From: an uncultured Collinsella sp.
Lineage (GTDB): Bacteria; Actinomycetota; Coriobacteriia; Coriobacteriales; Coriobacteriaceae
Length of the DNA: 64,000 bases
NCBI GenBank assembly: GCA_958415665.1
Contig: CATYZK010000006.1
Span: 1 to 64,000 of the forward strand
Direction of reading: 5' to 3'
Shown: positions 17,466 to 27,145 of the stretch, piece after piece
Layout of the letters: each line of letters begins with the position of its first letter
How positions within the stretch are numbered: position 1 is the first letter of the stretch
Made by a program: the position numbers and the translations under genes
Notes under the pieces: model-generated
What the model saw: only the letters and a program-made list of their open reading frames with translations
Told to the model about the DNA's origin: nothing
Databases searched by the model: none

Positions 17466-18407
17466 TTAAGCCTTCAGGCTCAGGCCCATGGACTCAAGCT
17501 TGTCCTTCACTTCCTCGATCGACTTAACACCGAAGTTACGGATGTTGAGCAGATCGTTCTCCGAGAACTCAACGAGCTGACGGACCGAGTGAATGCTGGC
17601 GCGCTTAAGGCAGTTGTAGGAACGGACGGAAAGGTCCAGATCCTCGATCTGCTTGTCCAGCTCGGCGTTGTCGTTGGTGACCTCGGGAGCGAAGATCGAA
17701 GCCTCCTCCTCGACCTCGGGGGTCTCGGCAAGGTTCATAAAGGCGGCCATATGTTGGTTGATGATATTGGCAGCCTGGACCACGGCGTCGCGCGGGGCGA
17801 TGGAGCCGTTGGTCTCGATCTCGAGGACAAGGCGGTCGTAGTCGGTGTGCTGACCGACACGGCAAGCCTCAACGAGCTTGGCGCAACGGGAAACCGGCGA
17901 GTACAGCGAGTCGACGTGGATCACACCGATGGGATCGTTGTCGCGCTTGTTGGCCTCGCCAGAAACATAGCCGCGGCCATAGCCGATGCGCATGCTCATG
18001 GTGAGATGGCCACCCTCGGTGAGCGTAGCGATGTGCTGCTCGGGGTTGACCAGCTCAAACTCGGACGGAATAAAGAAGTCCGCACCGGTGACCTCGCAGG
18101 GGCCGTCAACCGAGATGGTGGCGGTCGCCTCGTCGGTCGTGCCGAGAGCCCTGAAGACAAGACCCTTGACATTCAGGACGATGTCGGTGACATCCTCGAC
18201 CATGTTAGGGATGGTCATGAACTCGTGCTGCGCACCATCGATCTGAATAGCCTCGACGGCGGCACCCTCGAGCGAGGACAGAAGAACGCGACGAAGGGAG
18301 TTACCCAGCGTATCGCCGTAACCACGCTCGAGCGGCTCGACGGAGACACGAGCAGACGTCTCGTTGATCTCTTCGACCTGAACCTGAGGCCTAATGAATT
18401 CTGACAT
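17466..18407 (-). CDS. rpoA: RNA polymerase alpha subunit
   Basis: Alpha subunit that nucleates core polymerase assembly (N-terminal domain) and contacts UP elements and activators (C-terminal domain). The 313 residues have the expected EPLERGYGDTLGNSLRRVLLSS dimerisation segment near residues 25-46 and the C-terminal helix-hairpin-helix (SVRQLVEFSENDLLNIRNFG). Length and placement between rpsD and rplQ are canonical. Confidence 0.98.
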   Translation of the reverse strand: MSEFIRPQVQVEEINETSARVSVEPLERGYGDTLGNSLRRVLLSSLEGAAVEAIQIDGAQHEFMTIPNMVEDVTDIVLNVKGLVFRALGTTDEATATISVDGPCEVTGADFFIPSEFELVNPEQHIATLTEGGHLTMSMRIGYGRGYVSGEANKRDNDPIGVIHVDSLYSPVSRCAKLVEACRVGQHTDYDRLVLEIETNGSIAPRDAVVQAANIINQHMAAFMNLAETPEVEEEASIFAPEVTNDNAELDKQIEDLDLSVRSYNCLKRASIHSVRQLVEFSENDLLNIRNFGVKSIEEVKDKLESMGLSLKA

Positions 18408-18439
18408 GTATTACCTCCAGCCTCAGCAGCCCGGATGGA

Positions 18440-19036
18440 CTACTTAGAGTAGAGCTCGACGATGAGCTGCTCGTTGATATCACCGCTGATCTGCTCACGC
18501 GTCGGCAGAGCGAGCACGTTACCAGACAGCTTCTCGATATCGACCTCGAGCCAGCCAGGGACCTCAAAGCGCTCGGAGGAAATCAGGGCCTCCTTGATGG
18601 GGAGGAGGTCACGGAACTTCTCGCCGACAGCGACGACGTCGCCGGCCTTGACGCGGTAGGACGGGATGTCCACGCGCTTGCCGTTCACGGTGAAGTGACC
18701 GTGACGGACGGACTGACGAGCCTCTTTGCGGGTGCGGGCGAAGCCAAGACGGAAGACGACGTTGTCGAGGCGAGACTCAAGGATGATCATGAGGTTCTCA
18801 CCGGTGACGCCGTTCATCTTACGGGCCTTGTTGAAGTAGCCGTGGAACTGCTTCTCCAGAACGCCATAGATGAACTTGACCTTCTGCTTCTCGCGCAGCT
18901 GCATGCCGTACTCAGATTCCTTGCGACGGCGCTTGGGCTGACGGATAGATTCCTTCTTGCTGCTGTAACCGAGCTCAGCGGGATCGATCCCGAGCTGACG
19001 GCAGCGCTTAAGAACAGGAGTCCTGTCGATTGCCAT
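18440..19036 (-). CDS. rpsD: 30S ribosomal protein S4
   Basis: Primary 16S rRNA-binding protein and S4-domain prototype, 198 residues. The S4 RNA-binding region (RLDNVVFRLGFARTRKEARQ) is clear in the middle. It lacks the N-terminal zinc-type Cys cluster, so it is the C- form. Located between rpsK and rpoA in the alpha-operon order. Confidence 0.98.
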   Translation of the reverse strand: MAIDRTPVLKRCRQLGIDPAELGYSSKKESIRQPKRRRKESEYGMQLREKQKVKFIYGVLEKQFHGYFNKARKMNGVTGENLMIILESRLDNVVFRLGFARTRKEARQSVRHGHFTVNGKRVDIPSYRVKAGDVVAVGEKFRDLLPIKEALISSERFEVPGWLEVDIEKLSGNVLALPTREQISGDINEQLIVELYSK

Positions 19037-19055
19037 ATTGATACGATCCTTTCAG

Positions 19056-19460
19056 TTACACGCGGCGACGCTTCTTGGGGCGGCAGCCGTTGTGCGGGAT
19101 GGGGGTCTTGTCCTGGATGCTCGAGACCTCGAGGCCAGCAGCCTGGAGGGAGCGGATGGCGGTCTCACGACCGGAGCCGGGGCCCTTGACGAAGACGGAA
19201 ACCTTCTTCATGCCGTGCTCCATGGCCTGCTTCGCAGCAGCCTCGGCAGCCATCTGGGCAGCGAACGGCGTGGACTTACGGGAGCCCTTGAAGCCCACCT
19301 GGCCAGCCGACTTCCAGGAAATGACGTTGCCCTGGGGATCGGTGATCGAAACGATCGTGTTGTTGAACGTAGAACGAATGTGAGCCTGGCCCACGGAAAT
19401 GTTCTTACGGTCCGCGCGCTTCAGACGGGCAGCGCGAACGTTCTTCTTAGCAGTAGCCAT
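19056..19460 (-). CDS. rpsK: 30S ribosomal protein S11
   Basis: Small-subunit platform protein of 134 residues. The family signature covers [19 protein letters not shown] and the basic C-terminus [18 protein letters not shown]. Normal length; 14 bp after rpsM. Confidence 0.98.
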   Translation of the reverse strand: MATAKKNVRAARLKRADRKNISVGQAHIRSTFNNTIVSITDPQGNVISWKSAGQVGFKGSRKSTPFAAQMAAEAAAKQAMEHGMKKVSVFVKGPGSGRETAIRSLQAAGLEVSSIQDKTPIPHNGCRPKKRRRV

Positions 19461-19474
19461 CTATCTAGCGCTCC

Positions 19475-19849
19475 TTATTTCTTCTTCTTAGCACCGATCT
19501 GACGCTTCGGGCCCTTGCGGGTACGAGCGTTAGTGTGGGTGCGCTGGCCGCGGACCGGGAGGCCCTTGCGGTGACGAAGGCCGCGGTTGCAGCCGATGTC
19601 CATAAGGCGCTTGACGTTCTGGTTGCGCTCACGGCGGAGGTCGCCCTCAACCATGATCTGGTTCTTATCGATATAATCGCGGATGGCGTTAACCTCATCC
19701 TCGGTGAGGTCCTTAACGCGCGTATCCACGTTAACGTTGCACTCGACGCAGATCTTCGTCGCAGTGGTGCGGCCGATGCCGTAAATGTAGGTCAGACCGA
19801 TCTCAACGCGCTTCTCACGCGGGAGGTCGACACCATTAATACGGGCCAA
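19475..19849 (-). CDS. rpsM: 30S ribosomal protein S13
   Basis: Small-subunit head protein contacting the P-site tRNA, 124 residues, starting [21 protein letters not shown]. It contains YGIGRTTA and the basic C-terminal extension [20 protein letters not shown]. Normal length and position after rpmJ. Confidence 0.98.
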   Translation of the reverse strand: MARINGVDLPREKRVEIGLTYIYGIGRTTATKICVECNVNVDTRVKDLTEDEVNAIRDYIDKNQIMVEGDLRRERNQNVKRLMDIGCNRGLRHRKGLPVRGQRTHTNARTRKGPKRQIGAKKKK

Positions 19850-19863
19850 CGTAGTCTCCTCTC

Positions 19864-19977
19864 TTAACCCTGACGCTGCTTATGACGGGGGTTCTCGCAA
19901 ATGACGAGGACCTTGCCATGGCGCCTAATGATTTTGCACTTATCGCACATCTTCTTGACCGAAGGACGTACCTTCAT
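19864..19977 (-). CDS. rpmJ: 50S ribosomal protein L36
   Basis: A 37-residue zinc-ribbon protein: [17 protein letters not shown], then the second half with the [11 protein letters not shown] end. The Cys/His set (C11, C14, C27 and H32) marks the zinc-binding (C+) form. A GGAAG precedes the ATG. Confidence 0.97.
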   Translation of the reverse strand: MKVRPSVKKMCDKCKIIRRHGKVLVICENPRHKQRQG

Positions 19978-20127
19978 CGTTCTTCCTTTCGGTAGCGCTC
20001 AAACTACTTCCCTACTATCTACTCGCCCAGCCGCAGGCGTTTAAAACTATGGCTGGTCTTCACACACAATCCGACCGTAGGTTGAGCTAAGCCTGCAGTC
20101 GGAAATGGAGTGCGTGTATGCGTGCCG

Positions 20128-20346
20128 CTATTTGTAGCGATAGGTGATGCGGCCGCGGGTCAGGTCGTACGGGGAAAGCTCCACGACAACCCTGTCACCG
20201 GGGAGAATACGGATGTAATTCATTCGGATCTTGCCAGAAATGTTGCACAGGACCGAATGACCGTTCTCGAGCTCGACCTTAAACATGGCGTTGGGCAGCG
20301 GTTCCTTTACCGTACCCTCGAGCTCAATTGCGTCTTCCTTCTTCAC
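20128..20346 (-). CDS. infA: Translation initiation factor IF-1
   Basis: IF-1 blocks the ribosomal A site during initiation. It is an OB-fold protein; [28 protein letters not shown] and the [16 protein letters not shown] end are diagnostic. I chose the GTG at 20346 (MKKEDAIE), giving the standard 72 residues; a TTG two codons earlier (20352) is also possible. Both lie behind AGAAAGA. The 150-bp gap to rpmJ includes a small hairpin (about 20071-20102), and the gap to map holds a 129-bp palindrome, so infA expression may be set apart from the operon average. Confidence 0.95.
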   Translation of the reverse strand: MKKEDAIELEGTVKEPLPNAMFKVELENGHSVLCNISGKIRMNYIRILPGDRVVVELSPYDLTRGRITYRYK

Positions 20347-20458
20347 AAGCAATCATCTTTCTCTAGAAAACGACAGCGATTGAGTATTCTACAATACGTA
20401 TCCACGCATCGTAATATCTTCGTAATGGCTCCACAACTAAGTGGAACTTGTTACATTC

Positions 20459-20587
20459 GAAATGTAAAACAAAGCCGTTCCCTGATGCCCAAGATCGCCT
20501 TGAAATGAGAAGGCATAGACCTTGGGGTCATGCCTTCGAAATTGAAAGGCGAGGTTGGGCATCAGGGGGCGGCGACTTTTACATTTC
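20459..20587. repeat. 129-bp near-complete palindrome between map and infA
   Basis: The arms begin GAAATGTAAAA (20459-20469) and end TTTTACATTTC (20577-20587). They continue inward through CCCTGATGCCCAA / TTGGGCATCAGGG, TCGCCTT / AAGGCGA and GAAGGCAT / ATGCCTTC, around an AGACCTTGGGGTCA centre. Because the operon is read on the minus strand, the mRNA between map and infA would fold into a very long hairpin. The right arm overlaps the last codons and stop of map. An additional small palindrome (20451-20467) adjoins it. Confidence 0.9.
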
Positions 20588-21367
20588 ACCGCCTTGGAGC
20601 GAACACCAAGCACCTTGCGCGTCGGTGGTGAGAATCACCGGACCGTCATTGGTAATGGCGACGGTGTTCTCGTAGTGCGCGGCGGGCAGGTGGTCGTTGG
20701 TCGTAACAATCCAACCGTCGGAGCCCGTGCTCACATGGTTGGAACCCATCGTAACCATCGGCTCGATGGCAATGACCATGCCGGCCTGGAGGCGAACGCC
20801 CCTCCCCTTCTTTCCATAATTAGGAACGTTGGGGTCCTCGTGCATCACACGGCCAATGCCATGGCCCACATAGTCGCGAACCACGCCGTAACCGTGAGAC
20901 TCGGCGAGAGACTGAACGGCATAACCGACGTCCCCGATATGGTTACCGGGAACAGCCTGCTCGATGGCAGCCTTAAGGCAATCGCGCGTGACCTCGCACA
21001 GGGCCTTGGCCTCGGGCGTAGGGGTACCGACGAAAAACGTCCAAGCGTTATCGCCAACCCAACCGTCGACAACGGCTCCCGTATCGATGGAGATGATATC
21101 GCCATCGCGCAGGATCATGTCGGGGTTGGGAATACCGTGGACAACGGCATCGTTGATCGATGCGCAAATGGTCCCCGGGAACCCGCCGTAACCCTTAAAG
21201 GCCGGGGTGCCGCCATGCATGCGGATAATCTGCTCCGCGAGCTGATCGAGCTCAAAGGTCGAAACGCCGGGACGAACCATGGCTCCAACGTGGCGGAGCG
21301 CCATCTTAGATAGCGCTCCTGCCTTCTTCATCTGCTCGATTTGCGTTGCAGACTTAATCTTGATCAT
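20579..21367 (-). CDS. map: Methionine aminopeptidase type I
   Basis: Removes N-terminal methionine co-translationally. At 262 residues it is a standard type I enzyme without an N-terminal zinc extension. The pita-bread metal ligands are visible in the order DAVVHGIPN, DIISIDTGAVVDGW (two Asp), GHGIGRVMHEDP (His) and the GMVIAIEPMV and final GAWCSLQ glutamate/aspartate regions. Its ATG overlaps the adk stop by 4 nt (ATGA), indicating translational coupling. Confidence 0.97.
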   Translation of the reverse strand: MIKIKSATQIEQMKKAGALSKMALRHVGAMVRPGVSTFELDQLAEQIIRMHGGTPAFKGYGGFPGTICASINDAVVHGIPNPDMILRDGDIISIDTGAVVDGWVGDNAWTFFVGTPTPEAKALCEVTRDCLKAAIEQAVPGNHIGDVGYAVQSLAESHGYGVVRDYVGHGIGRVMHEDPNVPNYGKKGRGVRLQAGMVIAIEPMVTMGSNHVSTGSDGWIVTTNDHLPAAHYENTVAITNDGPVILTTDAQGAWCSLQGGEM

Positions 21368-21990
21368 AGACCGAGAGCCTCTTTGACATCCCCGTACACG
21401 GTCTCGCGAGCCTGGTCACCGTTGACCGACTTGAGCAGACCCTGGCCACGATAGTAGTCGACGAGCGGGCTCGTGGACTTCTCGTAGACGTCGAGACGGT
21501 TCTTGATGGTCTCGGGCTTGTCGTCGTCGCGCTGATACATCTCGCCGGCGCACTTGGGGCAGGTAGCATCGGCAGCGGTGCCGGTGTAACCGCAGGCGCG
21601 GCAGGTGCGACGCGAAGACAGACGATCGATGATGACCTCGGGGGCCACGTCGACCAGAAGGGCGCAGTCGATCTCGCGACCCATGGCGGAGAGCTCGGAA
21701 TCGAGCGTCACGGCCTGGGCGGTGTTGCGCGGGAAGCCGTCGAGGATGAAGCCCTGCTGGGCGTCATCGGCGGCAAGGCGCTCCTTGACAAGGTCGATCA
21801 CGAGCTGGTCGGGAACGAGCTCGCCAGCGTCCATGTACTTCTTAGCCTGAATACCAAGCTCGGTGCCGCCCTTGACGGCAGCACGCAGCAGGTCGCCCGT
21901 GGAAATGTGGGCGACGCCAAACTCGGCGACGAGCTCCTGTGCAACGGTGCCCTTACCGGCACCCGGAGCTCCGAGCAATACGAGGTTCAT
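21364..21990 (-). CDS. adk: Adenylate kinase
   Basis: Balances AMP, ADP and ATP. The 208-residue long form has the P-loop LLGAPGAGKGTV at the N-terminus and a zinc-type LID with four cysteines (CRACGYTG and CPKCAGE). ATG 21990 has AGGAGG 8 nt upstream; the TTG two codons earlier is too close to that signal. Confidence 0.97.
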   Translation of the reverse strand: MNLVLLGAPGAGKGTVAQELVAEFGVAHISTGDLLRAAVKGGTELGIQAKKYMDAGELVPDQLVIDLVKERLAADDAQQGFILDGFPRNTAQAVTLDSELSAMGREIDCALLVDVAPEVIIDRLSSRRTCRACGYTGTAADATCPKCAGEMYQRDDDKPETIKNRLDVYEKSTSPLVDYYRGQGLLKSVNGDQARETVYGDVKEALGL

Positions 21991-22008
21991 GAGCAATCCT
22001 CCTCTAGC

Positions 22009-23295
22009 CTATTTAAAGAATCCATCGTAATCATACATCTTGATCTGGCCTTCGAGCTTATCGACCGTGTCGAGCACGACGCCGACCATGATGAGGATGG
22101 ACGTGCCGCCAAATGCCTGGATCAGATGGTTACCCGTGAAGGAGAAAATGATCGAAGGCACGATGGCGATGAGCGCCAAAAAGACAGCGCTGGGAAGCGT
22201 GATCTTGTTGAGCGCGTTCTTGATGTAGGCCGCGGTAGCCCTACCCGGACGCACGCCCGGAATAAAGCCGCCCTGCTTCTTAAGGTTGTCGGCCGTGTCA
22301 TCGGGGTTGAACACCATGGAGGTGTAGAAGTACGCGAAGAACACGATGAGGACAACGTTAAGCACCCAGTTGAGCCAACCGCTCGAAAGCGCGGAGGCAA
22401 CTGCCTGAATCCAGCCGATGCCGGGGAAGAACACGGCAATCTGAGCTGGGAAGTACAGCAGCGCCGAAGCGAAGATGATCGGCACGACACCCGCGGTGTT
22501 GACCTTGATGGGCAGGTAGGTGGTCTGGCCACCCATCATGCGGCGGCCCACAACGCGCTTGGCGTAGGAGACCGGAATGCGGCGCTGGCCGCGCTCAAGG
22601 AAAACAATCAGCGGGATAACCAGCAAGATGATGGCGCAGATGATCACCATGGTGATGATGCCACCGGCATTGCCCTCGGTGCTGGAGAAGATCGCCTGCG
22701 GCAGACCGGCCATGATATTCGCGAAGATGATCAGCGACATGCCATTGCCGATACCGCGCTGGGTGATGAGCTCACCAATCCACATGATCAGCATGGCGCC
22801 CGCGGTGAGCGTACCGACGATCATGAGGTCGAAGATGATCTCGGGAGCGCCGGCGCCATTGAAGCTGATGCCGAAGCTCTTAAAGAGGAAGAGGTAACCC
22901 ACGGAGTTGAGGATTGCCAGAGCCAGGGTGAGGTAACGCGAATACTGCGTAATCTTGGTCTGACCGACCTCGCCCTCGCGGGCAAGCTCATGCAGGGAAG
23001 GCACAACGGCCTGGAGCATCTGGAGGATGATTGAGCTGGTGATGTAAGGCATGATGCCCAGCGAAAACACCGACACATAGCTCAACGCGCCGCCAGAGAA
23101 AAGATTCAGGAGGGCCATAGCACCTGCGGCGACCGAATTGTTATCGGTCGAGAAAAGGCCCAGCATCCCCTGGAAGGGAATGCCGGGCACAGGAACGTGC
23201 GCACCAATGCGGTACACGACGAGCATAGCTATGGTAAAAAGAATCTTTTCGCGCAATTCTTTGATGCGGAAAGCATTCTTAAGACCATTTAGCAC
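22009..23295 (-). CDS. secY: Preprotein translocase subunit SecY
   Basis: Channel subunit of SecYEG, with about ten transmembrane helices over 428 residues. Recognisable are the first helix after [16 protein letters not shown], the plug-region [22 protein letters not shown] and the C-terminal FKEQGGF-like loop ([14 protein letters not shown]). It starts with GTG at 23295 and overlaps the rplO stop by 7 nt (GTGCTAA), so translation is coupled. It pairs functionally with SecA at the left edge. Confidence 0.97.
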   Translation of the reverse strand: MLNGLKNAFRIKELREKILFTIAMLVVYRIGAHVPVPGIPFQGMLGLFSTDNNSVAAGAMALLNLFSGGALSYVSVFSLGIMPYITSSIILQMLQAVVPSLHELAREGEVGQTKITQYSRYLTLALAILNSVGYLFLFKSFGISFNGAGAPEIIFDLMIVGTLTAGAMLIMWIGELITQRGIGNGMSLIIFANIMAGLPQAIFSSTEGNAGGIITMVIICAIILLVIPLIVFLERGQRRIPVSYAKRVVGRRMMGGQTTYLPIKVNTAGVVPIIFASALLYFPAQIAVFFPGIGWIQAVASALSSGWLNWVLNVVLIVFFAYFYTSMVFNPDDTADNLKKQGGFIPGVRPGRATAAYIKNALNKITLPSAVFLALIAIVPSIIFSFTGNHLIQAFGGTSILIMVGVVLDTVDKLEGQIKMYDYDGFFK

Positions 23296-23738
23296 GGCAG
23301 CTCGACCTTTCCGCCGGCGGCCTCGATCTTGGCCTGCGCAGAAGCGCTGACCTTGTCGACCTTGACCGTGAACTTCTTGGTGAGCTCACCATTGCCGAGC
23401 ACCTTGACGGGCTCGAACTCGCTCTTGGTGATGCGAGCGGCCTTAAGAGCGGCACCGTCGATCACAGCGCCGTCCTCGAACTTACGCTCGAGACGCTCAA
23501 CGTTAACAGCGGTGTACTCGATACGACGGGGGTTGCGGAAGCCCGGAAGCTTGGGCAGGCGCATAGCCAGCGGAGTCTGGCCACCCTCGAAGCCGGCACC
23601 CTTGGTGCCGCCAGAGCGAGAGCCCTGGCCCTTCTGACCGCGGCCAGAAGTGGTGCCGTGACCCGAAGAATTGCCACGGCCGACGCGCTTGCGGTTCTTG
23701 GTGGAACCGGGCGCGGGAGTAAGATCGTGAAGCTGCAT
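23289..23738 (-). CDS. rplO: 50S ribosomal protein L15
   Basis: Large-subunit assembly protein of 149 residues. The glycine/arginine-rich N-terminal arm ([21 protein letters not shown]) and the VNVERLE to [17 protein letters not shown] body are typical. It ends within the start codon of secY. Confidence 0.98.
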   Translation of the reverse strand: MQLHDLTPAPGSTKNRKRVGRGNSSGHGTTSGRGQKGQGSRSGGTKGAGFEGGQTPLAMRLPKLPGFRNPRRIEYTAVNVERLERKFEDGAVIDGAALKAARITKSEFEPVKVLGNGELTKKFTVKVDKVSASAQAKIEAAGGKVELPC

Positions 23739-23741
23739 TTG

Positions 23742-23924
23742 CTACTCCTCTACAATCTCGACAAGGTGCTTGACCTTGAAGATCATGCCGCGGACGGACT
23801 CGTTGTCAGCAATCTCGCGAACCTCGCGGATCCTGTGGAGACCGAGGGCACGGACAGTACGGACCTGGTCCTGCTTGCAACCGTTGGTGCTGCGGACCTG
23901 CTTGATCTTGATGGTGTCAGCCAT
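23742..23924 (-). CDS. rpmD: 50S ribosomal protein L30
   Basis: A 60-residue L30: IKIKQVRSTNGCKQDQVRTV followed by ALGLHRIREVREIADNESVRGMI. Normal length. It is separated by only 2 bp from rpsE and 3 bp from rplO. Confidence 0.97.
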   Translation of the reverse strand: MADTIKIKQVRSTNGCKQDQVRTVRALGLHRIREVREIADNESVRGMIFKVKHLVEIVEE

Positions 23925-23926
23925 GC

Positions 23927-24451
23927 TTAGTTCTCCTTACCGACGAACATCTCGGAGACCGTCAGACCACGGCGAGCCGCGACGTCCTCAGGGCTGGAGA
24001 GCTCCTTGAGGCCCTCGACGGCGGCCTTGATGATGTTGAGGCCGTTGTCGGTACCGAGGGACTTGGACAGGACGTTCTTGATGCCAGCAAGCTCGAAGAG
24101 GGGACGCACAGCGCCGCCGGCGATAACACCGGTACCCTCGACAGCGGGCTTGATGATGATGCGGCCGGCACCAAAGTGGCCGAGAACCTCGTGCGGAATG
24201 GTGCCCTGCTCGGTCACCGGCACGTGGAACATGTTCTTCTTGGCATCGAGAGACGCCTTGGAGATGGCCAGGGGCACCTCAGCGGACTTGCCCATGCCAA
24301 CGCCGACGTTGCCCTTGCCGTCGCCAACGACGACGAGAGCGACGAGGCTCATGCGACGACCACCCTTGACGGTCTTCGACACGCGGTTGATGTAAACGAC
24401 GCGCTCCTCGAACTCGGAGGCCTCGCGCTGCTGCTTCTGATTACGAGCCAT
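23927..24451 (-). CDS. rpsE: 30S ribosomal protein S5
   Basis: Decoding-centre accuracy protein, 174 residues. It has the double-stranded RNA-binding segment ([38 protein letters not shown]) and the C-terminal half ([19 protein letters not shown]). Normal. Confidence 0.98.
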   Translation of the reverse strand: MARNQKQQREASEFEERVVYINRVSKTVKGGRRMSLVALVVVGDGKGNVGVGMGKSAEVPLAISKASLDAKKNMFHVPVTEQGTIPHEVLGHFGAGRIIIKPAVEGTGVIAGGAVRPLFELAGIKNVLSKSLGTDNGLNIIKAAVEGLKELSSPEDVAARRGLTVSEMFVGKEN

Positions 24452-24465
24452 GTGCTACATACCTC

Positions 24466-24834
24466 CTAGAACTCGAGACCGGCGGCACGAGCACCGTCGG
24501 CGAGGGCCTTGACGCGGCCATGGTAGATACGGCCACCGCGATCGAAGGCGACCTTGGTGATGCCGGCCTCGATGGCGCGCTTGCCAACGAGCTGACCGAC
24601 CTTCTCCGCAGCCTCCTTGTTCGAGGTGTGGGTGCCCTTGAACTCGGCCTCGAGGGTCGAGGCAGAGACGAGCGTCAGGCTGGAGCCCTTGCTGTCGTCG
24701 ATGATCTGGGCATAGATGTTGGCGTTAGTACGGGTCACGCGAAGACGCGGACGCTCGGAGGTACCCGAGACCTTGCCGCGAACACGACGCTGACGACGCT
24801 TGAGGCCTTCCAGCTTCGCCTTATGCTTGTTCAT
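24466..24834 (-). CDS. rplR: 50S ribosomal protein L18
   Basis: 5S rRNA-binding protein of 122 residues. The basic N-terminus [20 protein letters not shown] and the [22 protein letters not shown] end are diagnostic. A 75-bp gap upstream separates it from rplF. Confidence 0.98.
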   Translation of the reverse strand: MNKHKAKLEGLKRRQRRVRGKVSGTSERPRLRVTRTNANIYAQIIDDSKGSSLTLVSASTLEAEFKGTHTSNKEAAEKVGQLVGKRAIEAGITKVAFDRGGRIYHGRVKALADGARAAGLEF

Positions 24835-24909
24835 ACGTAAACTCCTAAAAAGGTTGATCTTGCCAGCACCTGACGGGGTGCTGGTCTTATGCGAGTGAGT
24901 CGGTTACGA

Positions 24910-25446
24910 CTACTTGGCGGCCTTACCCAGCTTGCGGCGGATGTGCTCGCCAACGTAGTGGATACCCTTGCCCTTGTAAGGCTCGGGAGGACGATGGCCG
25001 CGGATCTCAGCGGCGATCTGACCGACCTGCTGCTTGTTGATACCCTTGACGTTCACGTGGGTGTTGTCGGGAACCTCGAAGGTGATGCCCTCGGGAGCCT
25101 CGACGATCACGGGGTGCGAGAAGCCCAGGGAGAACTCGAGGTTCTTGCCCTTCTGCTGCACGCGGTAACCGACGCCGGCGAGCTCGAGCTTCTTCTCGAA
25201 GCCCTCGGAAACGCCAACAACCATGTTGTGGATGAGGGCGCGGGTGAGGCCGTGGCGGGCACGGGTCTCACGCTCGTCGTCGGGACGGGAAACGGTGAGG
25301 ACGTTGTCCTCGACGTTGATAGCGAGCTTCTCAAAGACATCGAGCTCGAGCTGGCCCTTGGGGCCCTTGACGACAACGTTGTTGCCGTTGACTGCCACTT
25401 CGACTCCGGCGGGAATCTGGACAGGCTTATTACCGATACGAGACAC
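24910..25446 (-). CDS. rplF: 50S ribosomal protein L6
   Basis: Large-subunit protein near the factor-binding site, 178 residues. The two-domain L6 repeats are present: [17 protein letters not shown] at the N-terminus and the C-terminal signature [14 protein letters not shown]. Confidence 0.98.
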   Translation of the reverse strand: MSRIGNKPVQIPAGVEVAVNGNNVVVKGPKGQLELDVFEKLAINVEDNVLTVSRPDDERETRARHGLTRALIHNMVVGVSEGFEKKLELAGVGYRVQQKGKNLEFSLGFSHPVIVEAPEGITFEVPDNTHVNVKGINKQQVGQIAAEIRGHRPPEPYKGKGIHYVGEHIRRKLGKAAK

Positions 25447-25479
25447 GGTGATCTCCTTTCCTTCTACCTACCGAGCGAA

Positions 25480-25878
25480 TTACCAGACGTAAGCGATGAT
25501 CTCGCCGCCGACGTTGTGCTTGCGAGCATCGCGGTCGGTCATGACGCCATGGCTGGTGGAAATAATGGCGGTACCAAGGCCACCGCGGACGCGGGGCATG
25601 TCGGCAACGCCGGTGTACTTACGCAGGCCCGGCTTGGAAATGCGGCGGATGCCGTTGATGACCTTAGCCTTCTTGGGACCATACTTAAGCGTGATGTGCA
25701 GAGTCTTCTGGGGAACGGTGTCCTCGACATCGTAGCCCTCGATGTAGCCCTCCTCGTGCAGAACACGAGCGATCTCGACGAGCTTCTTGCTGCTCGGCAT
25801 GGAGACCGTGGCCTTGTTCACAGAGTTAGCGTTACGGATGCGCGTAAGCATATCTGCGATCGGGTCTGTAAGGTTCAT
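25480..25878 (-). CDS. rpsH: 30S ribosomal protein S8
   Basis: 16S rRNA central-domain binder and, in many bacteria, translational repressor of the spc operon. The 132 residues begin [13 protein letters not shown] and contain the C-terminal signature [20 protein letters not shown]. Normal length. Confidence 0.98.
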   Translation of the reverse strand: MNLTDPIADMLTRIRNANSVNKATVSMPSSKKLVEIARVLHEEGYIEGYDVEDTVPQKTLHITLKYGPKKAKVINGIRRISKPGLRKYTGVADMPRVRGGLGTAIISTSHGVMTDRDARKHNVGGEIIAYVW

Positions 25879-25997
25879 ACAGATTCTCCTTCGTTCTTGA
25901 TGAACACGTGCTCTTGGTTCTTCGCCGCCCTTAACGGCAAAGCCTTTTTAGCGCGTTTTCCCTGTTCCAAACTGATGCTTGAAACGCTGGTAGTGAC

Positions 25998-26183
25998 TTA
26001 CCAGCTGGCCTTCTTAACGCCGGGAAGCTCGCCCTTGAGTGCAAGCTCGCGGAAGCAGACACGGCACAGGCCGAACTTGCGGTACACAGAGTGCGGACGG
26101 CCGCAGCGCTGGCAGCGCGTGTACTCACGAGTAGAGAACTTCTGCTTGCGATTGCACTTGACGATCATCGATGTCTTAGCCAC
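25998..26183 (-). CDS. rpsN: 30S ribosomal protein S14, zinc (type Z) form
   Basis: A 61-residue zinc-dependent S14 with CQRCGRPH and CRVCFRE as the two Cys pairs, starting [20 protein letters not shown]. The short type Z form is usual for actinobacterial and Gram-positive spc operons. A 119-bp gap to rpsH follows. Confidence 0.97.
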   Translation of the reverse strand: MAKTSMIVKCNRKQKFSTREYTRCQRCGRPHSVYRKFGLCRVCFRELALKGELPGVKKASW

Positions 26184-26262
26184 TTATATCCTCCTCACAT
26201 AGAGTATTGTTCGCCCCAAGCGCCGCCCCCTTGTGGGAACGGCGCTCATAGGGCAGGTGAAC

Positions 26263-26820
26263 CTATTTCTTGAACGGGAAACCGAAGGCGTCCAGAAGGG
26301 CCTTGGCCTCCTCATCGGTGTTGGCGGTGGTCACGAAAGTGATGTCCATACCACGCTGGTGATCGACGGAGTCGAAGTCGATCTCGGGGAAGATGAGCTG
26401 CTCGGTGACGCCCATGGAGAAGTTACCACGACCGTCGAAGCTCTTGGCGGAGATGCCGCGGAAGTCGCGGATACGGGGGATCGCGACGGAGGTCAGACGA
26501 TCGAAGAACTCCCACATACGGTCGCCACGCAGGGTAACCTTGCAGCCGATCGGCATACCAGCGCGCAGGCGGAAGGTAGCGATGGACTTGCGGGCACGGG
26601 TGATCATCGGCTGCTGACCGGTGATGGCGCGCAGGTCGCGCACGGCACCGTCGATGGCCTTGGAATCGGTAGCGGCCTCGCCGACACCCATGTTCACGAC
26701 GATCTTCTCAAACTTGGGGATCATCATGACGTTCTCGTACTGGAACTTGTCCTGAAGCTGCTGCTTGACCTCGTTGTTGTACTTGGTCTTCAGACGCGGC
26801 ACATACTTCTCTTCTGCCAT
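26263..26820 (-). CDS. rplE: 50S ribosomal protein L5
   Basis: 5S rRNA-binding protein contacting P-site tRNA, 185 residues. Family segments are [37 protein letters not shown] and [27 protein letters not shown] lies 5 nt upstream of the ATG. It is the first gene of the operon here: rplX and rplN, which normally lie just upstream, are absent, and the next upstream gene on this strand is xdhC's neighbourhood. Confidence 0.97.
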   Translation of the reverse strand: MAEEKYVPRLKTKYNNEVKQQLQDKFQYENVMMIPKFEKIVVNMGVGEAATDSKAIDGAVRDLRAITGQQPMITRARKSIATFRLRAGMPIGCKVTLRGDRMWEFFDRLTSVAIPRIRDFRGISAKSFDGRGNFSMGVTEQLIFPEIDFDSVDHQRGMDITFVTTANTDEEAKALLDAFGFPFKK

Positions 26821-27061
26821 TGTTCACTCCTTCTTGGGGTTTTAAGCACGGGGCGTGGCCACGATGGGTTGTCCTCGTGCCTCCTGGCTGCATCCGCGCC
26901 GCTCATGGCATTTCGCGGTTTGGACTCGACGCAGCAGGAGCCGACAAAACAATCGGTACTATACGCGCATCGGGAGCGTATTTCCAGAAAAACCTCGTCT
27001 GCCTGCACAACTCCACAACTCCCCCGCACATATTGATCCCTAGGGGACGGAGGAAAATGGC
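26821..27061 (-). promoter_or_regulatory. Promoter and leader region of the rplE-rplQ operon
   Basis: No gene is seen between rplE and the palindrome at 27062. A reasonable promoter on the minus strand is TGGAAA (-35, 26981-26986), a 17-bp spacer and TATAGT (-10, 26958-26963). It would give a leader of about 130 nt with a CCGACAAAACAATCGG hairpin near its start. I found no remnant of rplX. The region may have become the operon head through a rearrangement. Confidence 0.5.
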
Positions 27062-27128
27062 AGTTGCGGTGAAATAGGGACCGTTTGACGGCTTAACAGG
27101 CTTTAACAGTCCGTATTTCACCGCAACT
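27062..27128. repeat. 67-bp palindromic element, copy 1
   Basis: The arms AGTTGCGGTGAAATA...GGAC and GTCC...TATTTCACCGCAACT match over about 24 bp. It lies 17 bp past the xdhC stop codon. A second copy of the same length and with the same ends is at 29856-29922. Confidence 0.9.
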
Positions 27129-27145
27129 TATTGATGGGGATGCGA

